Source of the DNA: Sclerurus mexicanus
Taxonomy: Eukaryota > Chordata > Aves > Passeriformes > Furnariidae
Reading direction: 5' to 3'
NCBI GenBank assembly: GCA_013396755.1
Contig: VWZF01007235.1
Coordinates: forward strand, 191,163-255,162
DNA: 64,000 nt
Below the pieces are notes generated by a model, which was not told the origin of the DNA, ran no database searches, and saw only the letters and a list, made by a program, of their open reading frames with translations. The position numbers and the translations under genes were made by a program. How positions within the stretch are numbered: the stretch's first letter is position 1; every line of letters starts with the position of its first letter. Of this stretch, positions 11,701 to 20,280 are shown piece by piece.

Positions 11701-13816
11701 TGGGTGCATTTCCTTTGTCCCCCAGGTCCCATCAGCAGCATCCTGGTGAACAAGTACGGCAGCCGGCCCATCATGATTGCGGGCGGGTGCCTCTCGGGCT
11801 GTGGGCTGATTGCAGCCTCCTTCTGCAACACGGTGGAGGAGCTCTACTTCTGTGTTGGGGTCATCGGGGGTAAGTGATGGCTCTGCCCCACAGGACCAAC
11901 TTAGGGAAGGTGTGTGAGCTTGTGTAAGTCCTGATCCCTGTCACTGCCTGGGTGCCTCCTCCCCAGCAGCAGCTGGGGATGACTGCTGCTTGTGCAGTTG
12001 GGAATTTGGTGGTCAGGCATTGGAACAGACTGTCCAGGGCAGTGGTGGAATCTCCATCCCTGGAAGCGTGTAGATGGGGCGCTGGGGACATGGCTTAGTG
12101 GTAGACCTGGCGGTGCTGGGTTAGTGGTTGGACTCAATGATCTTAAAAGTCTTTTCCAACCTTAATGATTCCGTGATTCTAAGTTGGAAACAGAGCTGTG
12201 AAACCCCCACAACTGAAACTCTGTTTGTCCCACCACCCCTTCTGTGGCTCAGTGTCTGAGTCCTGAGCCCCTCATTTCCCTTGCAGGCCTTGGACTCGCC
12301 TTCAACTTGAACCCAGCCTTAACCATGATCGGCAAGTACTTCTTCAAGAGGCGCCCACTGGCCAACGGGCTGGCCATGGCGGGAAGCCCTGTCTTCCTCT
12401 CCACCCTGGCGCCCGTCAACCAGATGTTCTTTGGCATATTTGGCTGGCGTGGCAGCTTCCTCATCCTCGGTGGCCTCCTGCTGAACTGCTGCGTCGCTGG
12501 ATCCCTGATGAGGCCCATTGGTCCCAAGCCAGATCAGATCAAGAAAGAGGCCAATAAGGATGTGCAGCAGGAGGCTGGGAAGGCGGGGAAAAAGGATGAT
12601 GGTGACACCAGCACAGACCTCATCGATGGGAAGGCCAAGAAAGAGAAGAGCTCGTTCTTCCAGACAATCAACAAGTTCTTGGACCTGTCTCTGTTCACAC
12701 ACAGGGGCTTCCTGCTCTATCTGTCAGGCAATGTGATCATGTTCTTTGGACTGTTCGCTCCCTTGGTCTTCCTCAGCAATTATGCAAAGAGCAAGAAGAT
12801 CCCTAATGAGTCTGCAGCCTTCCTGCTCTCCATCCTGGCCTTTGTGGACATGGTGGCGAGACCTTCCATGGGACTGGTGGCAAACACCAAGTGGATCAGA
12901 CCTCGCGTCCAGTATTTCTTTGCCATCTCTGTGATTTACAACGGGGTTTGCCACCTCTTGGCCCCCATGTCCACCACCTATGCTGGCTTCTGTATTTATG
13001 CTGGATTCTTTGGCTTTGCCTTTGGCTGGCTGAGCTCGATCCTGTTTGAGACCCTGATGGACCTGGTGGGAGCGCAGCGGTTCTCCAGCGCCGTTGGCCT
13101 GGTGACCATCGTGGAGTGCTGCCCTGTGCTTCTGGGACCCCCTATGCTAGGTAGGGTGTGCTGTGCCTCAGGGACTCGCTTGAGGACATGGTTTAGCAGT
13201 GAATGCTGTGGTGGTGCTGGGTTGATGGTTGGACTTGATGGTCTTAAAGGTCTGTTCCAACCTTAATGATGCCATGACTCTGGATGTCCTGCCTGGCCTT
13301 GCTGAGCAGAGGCAGATCCTCCTGAGCAATGGCACTGCAGCAGGGGTGAGGAGACCACCCCAGCATCTGAGGGATGGCTGAGGAAGTGGGGGCTGAGCCC
13401 CTGGGATGGGGGAGCAGGGGATGAAGGAATGTGGGACAGGTCCTTACCTGATGGTGATGGGTTTGGGCTGCTGTTGGGAACATACCCACAGAGCTCCTCT
13501 GGCTCGTGGTGTACTCACTAAGCTGACTCTCTGCCCCTCAGGAAAGCTCAATGACATGTATGGTGACTACAAGTACACGTACTGGGCCTGCGGGGTCGTC
13601 CTCGTCATTGCCGGGATCTACCTCTTCATCGGGATGGGCATCAACTACCGCCTGGTGGCAAAGGAGCAGAAGGCGGAGAAGGCCAAGAAGGAAGGGAAGG
13701 AGGAGGAGACCAACGTTGACGAGGCTGAGAAGCAGAAAGAGGCAAACAACGACGTGACCCCCTCGCCTCAGAAGACTTCTGAGGATGCTGTGAAAGAGGA
13801 GGAGAGCCGCATGTGA
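8537..13816 (+). CDS. SLC16A1: Monocarboxylate transporter 1 (MCT1), 4 coding exons, 499 aa
   Basis: The exons 8537-8753, 11726-11869, 12287-13150 and 13542-13816 join to 1,500 nt with no internal stop and GT-AG junctions, all three in phase 1. The product is a plasma-membrane 12-helix MFS carrier. The family co-transports lactate, pyruvate or ketone bodies with a proton and needs an escort such as basigin. Visible hallmarks are the MCT signature PEGGWGWAV (residues 14-22) before helix 1, Lys38, the second signature YFFKRRPLANGLAMAG (138-153), a charged cytoplasmic loop between helices 6 and 7 (about 200-255), and the Asp308/Arg312 pair in helix 8, matching the human Asp/Arg pair needed for transport. 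The tail (about 449-499) is rich in Lys and Glu and ends EEESRM. Length is within one residue of human MCT1 (500). Near-identity through the helices makes MCT1 far more likely than the paralogues MCT2-MCT4. Confidence 0.97.
10075..10275 (+). mobile_element. CR1 LINE 3' fragment
   Basis: The order of motifs matches a CR1 tail of the subfamily ending GGAGTTGGGCTTCAGTGATCC ... TTCCAATTCAGG ... TGTGATTC. It contains CTGGGAACAGGCGCCCCAGG, the CAGAGCTCAAGGGGCTTTTGG segment, and GTGCAGAGCCAGGAG near the end. It is heavily 5'-truncated, with no reverse-transcriptase part, and is sense to SLC16A1. Confidence 0.8.
11332..11542 (+). mobile_element. CR1 LINE 3' fragment
   Basis: It matches the common avian CR1 tail: TTGGATTAGATATTGG, then GGTTGCCCAGAAAAGCTGTGG, CTTGGAGCAACCTGGGCTAG, and the terminal AAGGTCCCTTCCAACCCAAA followed by CCATTCTGTGATTCT. 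It ends about 180 bp upstream of the exon 3 acceptor. Confidence 0.92.
11726..11869 (+). CDS. SLC16A1: SLC16A1 second coding exon (residues 73-121)
   Basis: These 144 nt encode the end of helix 2, the short linker VNKYGSRP with the conserved MFS loop character, helix 3 and the start of helix 4. The acceptor is CCCCCAG|GTCCC and the donor is GGGG|GTAAGT. Phase 1 at both ends means skipping it would keep the frame but remove about two membrane spans. Confidence 0.97.
11870..12286 (+). other. SLC16A1 intron 3
   Basis: The intron is 417 bp with canonical GTAAGT and TTGCAG ends. About 40 percent of it (12009-12181) is a sense CR1 tail. Confidence 0.95.
12009..12181 (+). mobile_element. CR1 LINE 3' fragment (older subfamily)
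   Basis: It carries the order GGCATTGGAACAGACTGTCC, CATCCCTGGAAGCGTGTAGA, GGGGACATGGCTTAGTGGT, GGTTGGACTCAATGATCTTA and TTTTCCAACCTTAATGATTC, which is the diverged CR1 subfamily ending in AATGATTC(T/C)GTGATTCT. It sits within intron 3. Confidence 0.88.
12287..13150 (+). CDS. SLC16A1: SLC16A1 third coding exon (residues 121-409)
   Basis: This 864-nt exon encodes helices 4 to 11, including the YFFKRRPLANG signature after helix 4, the FGWRGSFLILGG helix 6 region, the large Lys/Asp/Glu-rich loop, FVDMVARPSMG with Asp308 and Arg312, and ECCPVLLGPP in helix 11. One large exon for the transporter core is typical of this gene family. The donor is CTAG|GTAGGG, weaker than the others. Confidence 0.97.
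13151..13541 (+). other. SLC16A1 intron 4
   Basis: The intron is 391 bp, from GTAGGG to CCCCTCAG. It contains a short sense CR1 tail at 13172-13281. Reading through the donor would add a short unrelated tail, so the splice is needed for the normal C-terminus. Confidence 0.95.
13172..13281 (+). mobile_element. CR1 LINE 3' fragment (short)
   Basis: It shows GAGGACATGGTTTAGCAGTG, GGTTGGACTTGATGGTCTTA and GTTCCAACCTTAATGATGCC, the same subfamily end as the copy in intron 3. It starts about 20 bp after the exon 4 donor. Confidence 0.85.
13542..13816 (+). CDS. SLC16A1: SLC16A1 last coding exon (residues 409-499, stop)
   Basis: This exon encodes the LNDMYGDYKYTYWACG linker, helix 12 (about 420-442) and the cytoplasmic tail. 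The tail is highly charged, with repeated Lys-Glu stretches, and ends EEESRM before TGA. Tail sequence is the least conserved part of MCT1, and divergence from mammals here is expected. Confidence 0.97.
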
Positions 13817-15065
13817 GGGACCGGTCTCAATCCCGGAGTGTCTGGGAAGCGCTGCCGCCCTGGCGGGGCGGCCGGGGCGCAGCTCTGCTGGCGCTGGGCA
13901 GCTGTGAGAAGTGTTTAAACCAGGTGTTCATTTTTAAATGGGCTCTGAGTTGTCTTTCCATCTGTGTTCAACAAAGGTAACGGGCCTACACATGCAGTAT
14001 CCTCGCGTGTCAGGGGACGGGGGGCGGGTTTTTATAGTCTTGGCTTTTTAACAGTAACATGAATGTACTAATATGTGCCTTACAGTCTCCGTATCTAGTT
14101 GAATCTGGATGAGCCTTAACTCTAAACTGTGCTTTAGCTCTGTATTCTGCTGGGGGGTGGGAGGGGTGTATGTGTGTGTTTTGGGGAGTTTTGTTGTTAA
14201 AAAGCCATAAAAAGCAGGATACTGGATTTGTTGGAGCACGATGGGCTTCAGGGCCAGCCCTGGATGAATACTGCTTCACACGCTTCTTACTGCAGGCCCT
14301 CTGCAGGGGGGGAGAGCTGGGCACGGGGCCAAGGTGCTCCTCGACCCCCGTGCCCAGTGCCTCCTGGCTCTGTAGGTGGTCTTTAGGTATGTTTTGAAAA
14401 CACTTTAGCTACTGTAGTTCTTTAAAATCCCTGTTTTTGTAGCTGTTCTCTCATGGGATATTCAGGTTCAAGAAGGACGGCTGCTGTTCTTGCTGAGCAG
14501 CGTTACCCAGTCTGGGGCCGTGGCAGCCCTGGTGTGCCTGAGCCCTCCTTGGGCAGGCCTGGGGTCTCCCCTGCCTCTCCACTCTGCCCTGATGGTGCCT
14601 CTTTTCAGCCCAGTGCTGGGTGATGTGAAATGGTGGGCTCAGGCTGGGGTCCTGGCATTGATCCTGCTGCAGGGCTGTGCTGCTCTGCCCCTCCATGGGG
14701 TTTCCACCACAGCATCCCACCCAGATGAGTGTTTTGGGTGCCTGATCCTGGGCAGGGTGGTGGGGCGTGTGGAGATGGTACATCCCTGAGACTTTCTGCT
14801 TTTGCTCTTTTACCTGTTAGAGAAACCTCTTTTACTTGCTTCTGTTCAACTGAGATCTTCTGGCGGTGGATGCCGAACCTCTCACATCTAGGACATGTAA
14901 GGGGGAGGAAAGAATTTGTATGTATTTATTTTTTATTTTTTAGTGTTGGAAAATATCTCAATGTACGTGGAGCAGGTTAATGGCTCTCAAGTTCTAGTAC
15001 ATGTTGATCAGAATTCATGTTAAGAGGCTGAGTTTTTTCAAATAAACTTGTTTTTTTTACAATTT
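13817..15065 (+). other. SLC16A1 3' UTR
   Basis: About 1.25 kb follows the stop codon with no competing coding signal. It becomes AT-richer toward the end and finishes just after the AATAAA at 15041. The 3' end is inferred from that signal and the T-rich run following it. Other cleavage sites are possible. Confidence 0.75.
15041..15046 (+). promoter_or_regulatory. Poly(A) signal AATAAA for SLC16A1
   Basis: A canonical hexamer is followed within 6 bases by a T-rich element (TTGTTTTTTTTAC), as expected of a cleavage and polyadenylation site. Confidence 0.75.
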
Positions 15066-18000
15066 ACCCATCAAATGTTGAACTTCTTTCTTAGAATCGC
15101 ACTTCTGTGTGGCAGATGATGTAGATATAGGGTCAGTTTTGGGGAGAGGTAAGTCGGGCTGTGGCAGGGCCTGGGTCTTCACTTGCTGCTCCAGCACTCT
15201 GGAAGCTGGACCCATCCTGAGAGGGTGAGATGCTCCTCTCCCACCTTCTCAGCTGCAGGAGGAGGCTTTCTGGCTTTAGAAAGCTGTGCAAAGCCTTGAG
15301 AGCTCCCTTGATTTTTGAGGGGGTGGACACACGCTTGGAAGCCTGTTTGAGTGAAGGGCAGATGCTCTTGCTGTCTGTGCTGTCTCCCTGCCTGAACAGG
15401 ACCACAACTGTGTGGGGAGTGAAACCAAACAGGGTTAAGTGAAGGTGGTCCTGAGGGAGCTCTCCTGGGGTCCCTGGAGCCCTGGCAGGATCAGGCCCTG
15501 CACTGTAGCTGCTTTCCTTGTGCTCCCTTGGCTGCGAGGCCACTCTGGGCCTTGCTTTGGTCTAAATCTCACAGAAAGCAGGCTGGGTATAAAGCCTTAT
15601 AAAGCCAACAGGTTGGTTTGTACAAGAGGATGTTGTACAGTGCTGAGCTGTGATACTGTAAAGCCAAGTTAACTCTGTTTTCAGAGCTGGTGTGTCCGCT
15701 GGACTGCAGGGAAGGGGACACATCACAGTAACCCACTCCTGAGGAGCTGCCCCTGTTATCCCAGTTCTTGTAGGTACAGGCAGCGAGTGTGTGGTGTGGA
15801 GTGATCTCCCAGTAAGTAAAAGTAACCCATGTGGGGGCTGCAGGAGGGGCTGGGATGTGTAGCTTTAGCTCCTCTGCCAGGTGTGTGGCCGATGGCACCA
15901 AGCACTGGTGTGATGCCTGTTGAGAGGAGCATCTGTCCTTGGCAGTGAGGGATGGTCTCAGCCCTGCTATGCTGCTCCCCAGCTCTCCTGGGCTGTGGTA
16001 CCAGTGCAGCTGACGGGTGTTGCTGTAGCCAGTGCTGCTGGGAGAGGCTCACACAGCCAGGGCAAAGAGCCAACCCTGCTTCTAAGGAAAAAAGTGTTTA
16101 AATAATTTCCTGCTGCTTGGACGTGGCTGCCCTGGAACACTTCAGTAGTAAGTCCCAGTTGTTTTCTAAGGGTGGCCTCCATGCCCTGTCTGGAGCTGAG
16201 CACCAGCCCTGTCCTGGCTCCAGGACCTCCTGTGGGACTGCTCCTGGGATCCAGCAGTGTGGAAGTGCAGGTGAAGGTGTGTGTGGAGTGGGGAGGAGAA
16301 ACTCTTGCCCTGTATTAGGCTATAAACTATTAATTGCCCTGATTAGAGCAGAGCACAGTCCTCACAGTGCCTTGGCGGGGCTGGCACCACCCCAGGGCAA
16401 GGACTCTGCCCTGGGCCGGCCTGTCCCACCAGGCAGGGGCTGTCCCTGTGCCTGTTCCTCCCAGCTCAGCTTGCAGGAGCAGCAGGACTATATTTAGCCA
16501 CGTTATTTCTGTGAACAAAGGTATCTGCAGTGCTGAGAAATACAAGAGCTGGGCTCCCAGAGCCTCTCAAGATTGCCTTACCCATAAACCAGGAGCTAAA
16601 GTTAGGCACAGGGCTCAGTGAGTCGGGTGGGAGCCCTGGCTCTCCCCGTGGTGATGAGTGAGTGGGCAGTGGATGCTCAGACCAGCCCTCGGTGCCGCTG
16701 TGAGAGCCTGTGTCCCAGGGATGCCCTGCAGGCTCAACCCACGAGAGACTGCCTCACTGGAGCAGACTGGGATGATCCCTCTGTGAAGGGCCACGGGACA
16801 GTCACGGGGATGCGGGTGCTTCCCTGCTCCCTGGGCCAGGAGGTGTGAGCAGGGGGAGCAGCTCCCCCTGTTCTTCCCCAGGTTTCCTCTGCGGGCCCGG
16901 CCACGCCGCCTTCCTTCCTCCGGGGCCAGCGAAATCAAATTCTCTTCATAGCGGGCAGAATTGAGGAAATAGTTGGGAGCTAATTCCCGTGCAGTTTGTT
17001 TTCCCAAACATCAGAGGTCGGCGGCCAGAAATGCTCGGCAGCAGCTGGGGGGGGTGTCTGGGGGCTCCCAGAGGAGCAGGCGGGTGCTCCAGCTGCCGGC
17101 TGGGAACTGCTGCCAGCTGCTGATGGCTGGCTGCTGGTGGGATCCAGGGCAAGGCAGGCAGAGCCCGGCTGCCCTCCTGCCTGCTTTCCCTCTCAGGGAA
17201 TTTGGGGGCACCCCTCTGGGTGGTTGTGGGCTGGGGAGCTGCTGCTGCCTCTTCCTTGGTGTTGGGGGCATCTTCCATCGCCTCCCCTGGGGTCCCCAAG
17301 TGCACCCCAAGCCTGTGGGGGCCTTGAGCCCTTTTACCCAGGTCTGGGGGGCAGGAAGCTCCTGCAGTGGTGCCCGTGGTACAGGCAGCCCCACAGCCCT
17401 CCACACAGACACTCCTGGCCTCCTGAAGCAGCCTAATCCTCCCCACAATGCAGCACAATCCCCTTCCTGCAGAGAAGGGAGCCCGGCCCCAGAGCTCATT
17501 CATGTGACAGGCATGAGGAGGGGATCTGAGTCCCTGCCCGCTCCACCCAGGGACTTTATTCAGTTTTTCTGGGAGATTTGGGTTCTGCTGAGTGTGCAGC
17601 TCCATCTGAGTGCTCGGGGCTGCTGCTCTGCAAACAAACGCTGCTGTTCCCAGCCACAGCCCAGGCACTGTGCTGGGAAGGGAGGGCAGTGCTGGGAAAG
17701 GCTTGTCTGTCCCACGGCTGGCACTGCCCAGCTGTGACTGCCTGCCCTGGCTGGGACAGGGAGAATCACAGAGTCGTGGAATGGTTTGGGGTGAAGGGAT
17801 CTTTAAAGCTCATCTCGTTCCAGGCAGGGACATGGAGGAGGACTGTGTTGCTTCCAAGAACTGGCAGGGTGGCCATGTGTCTGCTGCCAGCTGCCACCTT
17901 CCTGCTGCAGGTGGGTATATGGGTTTGAGCACAGCCCTGCAGTGCCCACCCTGACTCTCACAGAGGCATCACTTAAACCCCCCTGCTTGCAGCTGAGGAG

Positions 18001-19028
18001 CAGGAGGAACCCACAGGAAGAGCTCATGGTCCTCAGGGAAGCCTTCCTTCTCTTCTTCCTCCTCCTTGGGCTGCCTGTGGGGCAGGGGTGGGTCTGGGCT
18101 TGTGCCTGGCACAGGCAGAGCACACTTGCGCAATGGGCACTCTGACTCAGCCCTGAATCAGGCTGGAAAACCCTGCCCAGGGCACGGCAGGGGGATGGAT
18201 GGGCAGGAGAAGGCAACTGGTCATGGCTCAGCCTTTGCTGCCTGCCTGGGCTGGATTCTGTGGGGAAAACCAAAAGCCCCTTAAAGCAGGAGCATTACAG
18301 GAGACAGATAATCGATGCTGCAGGATGATCATCAATTATTTTCAGTGCACACTATATTCTGTTAATGAGAGCCCTTTACCCGGTCAGAGAGCAGTTCTGG
18401 GAAGGTGAATGATGCCCCACTGCCAGGGAACCATTCCAGGGGTGTCCGAGATGTCCCAGGGAGCCATTCCAGGGGCTGAGCACACGCCTGGGGTGGCTCC
18501 ACAGGGTGCACGGGCTGTGTTCACTGCAAACACAGCCAAGGACAAACTCTGCTGCACTTTGCCCGGGCTTTTTCCCTGGGTGGACCCGGGACCTTTGCTC
18601 TGCTTCCTGCAGAGATCATGGTGTCCCTGTGGTGCTCAGGTACAGCCTTGGGGAGCAGCCCCGTGGCCCGGGGTGTGTGGTGCTGCCCGGACAGGGCTGG
18701 GATGCTGCCCCCACATGCCCATGGGGTGCTCGGGGTGGCTCTGGGCCAACGAGGCAAAGCAGGAGTTTGTGGGAAATGCTGTTTGGAGACGTGCGATGGG
18801 CAGGCAGGTCCTGTCTGAGCCGAGAGCTGGGGCTGTGCGTGGTGGGAAGAGGCTGCACTGGCCCGGGCACATCCTGAGCATCCCCACCAGCTGCAGTGCT
18901 GGCAGATGGGAGATGCCCACAGCTGCTGGGGCCAGCGTGCCCACCCCCTGCCTGCCCTGCACCCATCCTGCACTCTGGAGAGAGAAAGAGATGCTCACTG
19001 GGACAGGCACTGCTCTTTTCTCTCTCGT
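15066..19028. other. Intergenic, no gene recognised
   Basis: This is moderately GC-rich sequence downstream of SLC16A1. Apart from a short minus-strand CR1 tail at 17763-17833, I see only low-complexity and short direct repeats, such as two CAGGGA(A/G)CCATTCCAGGGG copies near 18422 and 18456. The open frames are of the kind GC-rich noncoding DNA produces, with no recognisable domain. Confidence 0.6.
17763..17833 (-). mobile_element. CR1 LINE 3' fragment (short)
   Basis: The plus strand reads AATCACAGAGTCGTGGAATG then GTTTGGGGTGAAGGGATC and TTTAAAGCTCATCTCGTTCC, the reverse complement of the CR1 terminus. Only about 70 bp are recognisable. Confidence 0.75.
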
Positions 19029-19303
19029 GACCAGTGAGAGAACCCGAGGTAAAGGCTGGAGCTGTGTCAGGGGAGGTTTAGGTTGGATATCAGTAAAAGG
19101 TCCTTCCCCCAGAGGATGGTGGGCACTGAACAGGCTCCCCAGGGCAGTGGGCACGGCACCAAGGCTGATAGAACACAAGGGGCATTTGGACAATGCTCTC
19201 AGGGATGGGGGATTTTGAGCTTGTCCTGTGCAGGGCCAGGAGTCGGACCTGATGTCCCTTGAGGGTCCCTTCCAGCTCAGGATATTCTGTGATTACGTGA
19301 TTT
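19029..19303 (+). mobile_element. CR1 LINE 3' fragment
   Basis: It contains GGGGAGGTTTAGGTTGGATA, the CAGGCTCCCCAGGGCAGTGG segment, the ACAAGGGGCATTTGGACAAT segment, CAGGGCCAGGAGTCGGACCT and the terminal CCCTTCCAGCTCAGGATATT followed by CTGTGATT. It is the same subfamily as the copies at 10075 and 29150. Confidence 0.88.
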
Positions 19304-19473
19304 ACCCCCCTGTAAATCAGCAGAGCCTCCTGGGGCTGCCGAGTGTCGCCTGCTCATTCCTCTTGCCTGTCAGCATCTCAACAGCAGCTTTTATTGCCGT
19401 GCTGCCCCGCGATGTTTTGCTGTGGCTTGATACGAATTTAATTATTGCTATTAATCACGACAAGGGGCTGTGA

Positions 19474-19494
19474 CGGTGGCTTGTAGAGCCACCG
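19474..19494. repeat. Perfect inverted repeat, 8-bp stem
   Basis: CGGTGGCT, loop TGTAG, then AGCCACCG. The stem is perfect and GC-rich. No adjacent gene explains it. Confidence 0.7.
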
Positions 19495-20218
19495 CCAGGA
19501 TTTACAGCCGGAGCAGGCGGTCGCTGGTAAAATTAGGGCTGGGGCAGAGCATCGGTGACCTGCGCTGGCGGAGCAGTTTCCAGGCAAGAGCGAGGCGCAG
19601 GCAGGAGGCTGCACAGTCATTCCAGAGGCGGATCCAGCTCCGTGAGCACCCTCTCGTGGCAACCACCCCTCTCCGGGGCCCCGCTCCCGCAGCCCACGAG
19701 CATCCCTGGGGTGGGATGGGCTGGATGCTGCACCCCGGCAGCTCCCACAGCTTGGGTGTCCCTGCTGGGGCTGATTCCCGGGGGAATGAGGTGGGAGCGC
19801 GGTGCCCGAGGGCGTGGGGAGGCTGATGAATTTAGGGATGCAGCGGGAGCCAGGATGGGATTCTCCAGGGGCTGTGGGCAGGGCTGTGCTGAGTTATCCC
19901 AGGCTCCTTTACCTGCGACTCCGGGCGTGAAAACTGGGAGTAATTGCACTGGGAAAAGACTAAAACTGAATAAATCAAACCAGTATGATCCCGGCCACGA
20001 TTAACAAACTATTAATTAATTATGTACCCACAGAAAGAAAGATTGCTAATTAGCTTCTATGGAAAATTAAGGGGGGAAAAGCAGAAAATGAAACATGTTT
20101 AAAATTTAATTAGAGGCCACATGTTGTGCATAAGAATGAGACTGTTTTTGTGAATTTAATTGTTTGCAATTACAGATCAGCGACTCGTTTCCATCTCCTC
20201 CCTGTCAGACTGGGAGCT

Positions 20219-20280
20219 GCATCCCTCCTCCAGTGGCCCTGGTCTCCCTGCATCCCTTTCCCAGTGGCCCTGGTCTCTCA
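20219..20280. repeat. Tandem duplication, two units of 31 bp
   Basis: Units at 20219-20249 and 20250-20280 share GCATCCCT and CCAGTGGCCCTGGTCTC with only a few differences. Confidence 0.75.

Larger units (their letters stand above)
8754..11725 (+). other. SLC16A1 intron 2
   Basis: The intron is 2,972 bp and runs from GTAAGT to a CCCCCAG acceptor. It holds a T-rich tract near 9152-9175, a perfect 14-bp palindrome TGTATTTAAATACA at 10858-10871, and two sense CR1 tails (10075-10275 and 11332-11542). No further exon was recognised. Confidence 0.9.

Noticed and set aside
13151..13266. Read-through of the large SLC16A1 exon past 13150
   Set aside because: The open frame continues into intron 4 and a CR1 tail. 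Splicing at 13150/13542 restores the conserved LNDMYGDY segment and helix 12, so the extension is intronic.
16946..17737. Open frames of 240 and 254 codons on opposite strands
   Set aside because: Both strands are open over the same GC-rich segment, the composition is Gly/Pro/Ser-rich, and no domain or convincing splice context is visible.
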